A stretch of DNA of 44,819 nucleotides from Aeromonas molluscorum 848 (GTDB lineage Bacteria > Pseudomonadota > Gammaproteobacteria > Enterobacterales > Aeromonadaceae), in the NCBI RefSeq assembly GCF_000388115.1, contig NZ_AQGQ01000010.1:1-44819 (forward strand). The letters are read 5' to 3'. Of the stretch, positions 44,464 to 44,819 are shown piece after piece (the first letter of the stretch is position 1; every line of letters starts with the position of its first letter). Under the pieces are notes generated by a model. It made no database searches. It was not told where the DNA came from and was given only the letters and a program-made list of their open reading frames with translations. The position numbers and the translations under genes are program-made.

Positions 44464-44819
44464 TTATGTACGGCGATTAATTATTATATCTAAAAGCTTT
44501 GTCACTATAAACCTATAATCATCTTCATTGAGTGTTTTTGTGATAATTGCCGCATCTAAAATTGTTGTTCCATAAGAACTATTTGATCTCATCGAACCAG
44601 GCAAAACTAACTCAGGTTCAGCTCCGGTTCTGGGATTGGCCCAAACTCGAGATATATAATATGGATCGAATTGATCTTTGATCACCTCAGCGCCAGCAAG
44701 ATGATACCTATCCCTAAGGATACATTTACTACCGCGCCTGTTTTTATGGTGTTTCATTGCACCCTCATCAGTTGTGAATTTGAGCTCTACAACCCGACCA
44801 TCACCAACTGGAATTTCTA
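44464..44819 (-). CDS. Hypothetical protein, 3' part, running off the window
   Basis: The frame is open to the window end; 117 codons are seen. An internal ATG at 44757 might look like the start, but the in-frame sequence before it (EIPVGDGRVVELKFTTDEGA) reads as real protein, so the gene very probably begins beyond the window. Features include a basic KHHKNRRGSK segment and RVWANPRTGAEPELVLPG. No family is recognised. It is the first visible gene of the AT-rich operon with the middle and nuclease-like genes. Confidence 0.7.
   Translation of the reverse strand, partial: EIPVGDGRVVELKFTTDEGAMKHHKNRRGSKCILRDRYHLAGAEVIKDQFDPYYISRVWANPRTGAEPELVLPGSMRSNSSYGTTILDAAIITKTLNEDDYRFIVTKLLDIIINRRT

Noticed and set aside
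43101-44819. A CRISPR array or integron attC series as the source of the repeats near the AT-rich operon.
   Set aside because: Repeats are few, unevenly spaced and palindromic, without regular spacers, cas genes, an integrase or attC-type core sites.

Overview
The window looks like a stretch of an Aeromonas chromosome. This is inferred from GC-rich protein-coding DNA over most of its length, the gene order (hemN, yihI, a CsrB-type RNA, cytochrome c4, engB, Spot 42, then aroE, hemF, tsaC, purE, smg, dprA, def, fmt, rsmB, trkA, trkH), and proteins that align well by eye with gammaproteobacterial families. No species can be fixed from sequence alone.

Left part (1-5500): the block around engB is the counterpart of the E. 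coli hemN-yihI-csrC-yihA-spf region. Two regulatory RNAs are readable directly on the minus strand: a roughly 365-nt CsrB/CsrC-type CsrA sponge with about 16 GGA motifs (2673-3038), and a very well conserved Spot 42 (5165-5268). polA, the usual neighbour of Spot 42, is absent. A (TGCC)n tract of nearly 12 units sits between engB and Spot 42.

Housekeeping part (5500-18150): a decayed DUF1488 gene follows aroE, then hemF, tsaC, purE (with a PurR-like box), yrdD, smg, dprA and a LysM protein run leftward. def-fmt-rsmB-trkA-trkH run rightward from a divergent promoter region at 12194-12301, covering formyl-Met metabolism, rRNA methylation and K+ uptake.

Metabolic and regulatory part (18150-29650): rmuC, a NapF-type ferredoxin, nsrR, a PfkB kinase and alanine dehydrogenase lead into a divergent amine/beta-alanine catabolic cluster. 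It comprises a GATase, an MmsA-type dehydrogenase and an omega-aminotransferase leftward, and a PuuR-like regulator and a PuuC-type dehydrogenase rightward. A recurring TGTTTA-type motif lies in both control regions.

Transport and regulator part (29650-39400): RarD, AraC plus a LysE-type exporter, a YeeE/YedE transporter, a second LysE-type exporter, LysR, a CpcT-like protein, an SRPBCC protein, a broken membrane-protein gene, and an HxlR regulator translationally coupled to a stand-alone FabF under two palindromic operators.

Right part (39400-44819): a small envelope/stress operon (DUF3309, BON lipoprotein, coiled-coil protein), a REP-associated tyrosine transposase (RAYT) with its own short repeats on both sides, a second BON lipoprotein, and then an abrupt change to AT-rich DNA. 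That last segment carries a tightly packed leftward operon of unrecognised genes, one with a PD-(D/E)XK nuclease signature. It runs off the window and is the best candidate here for an undescribed, possibly defensive, system.
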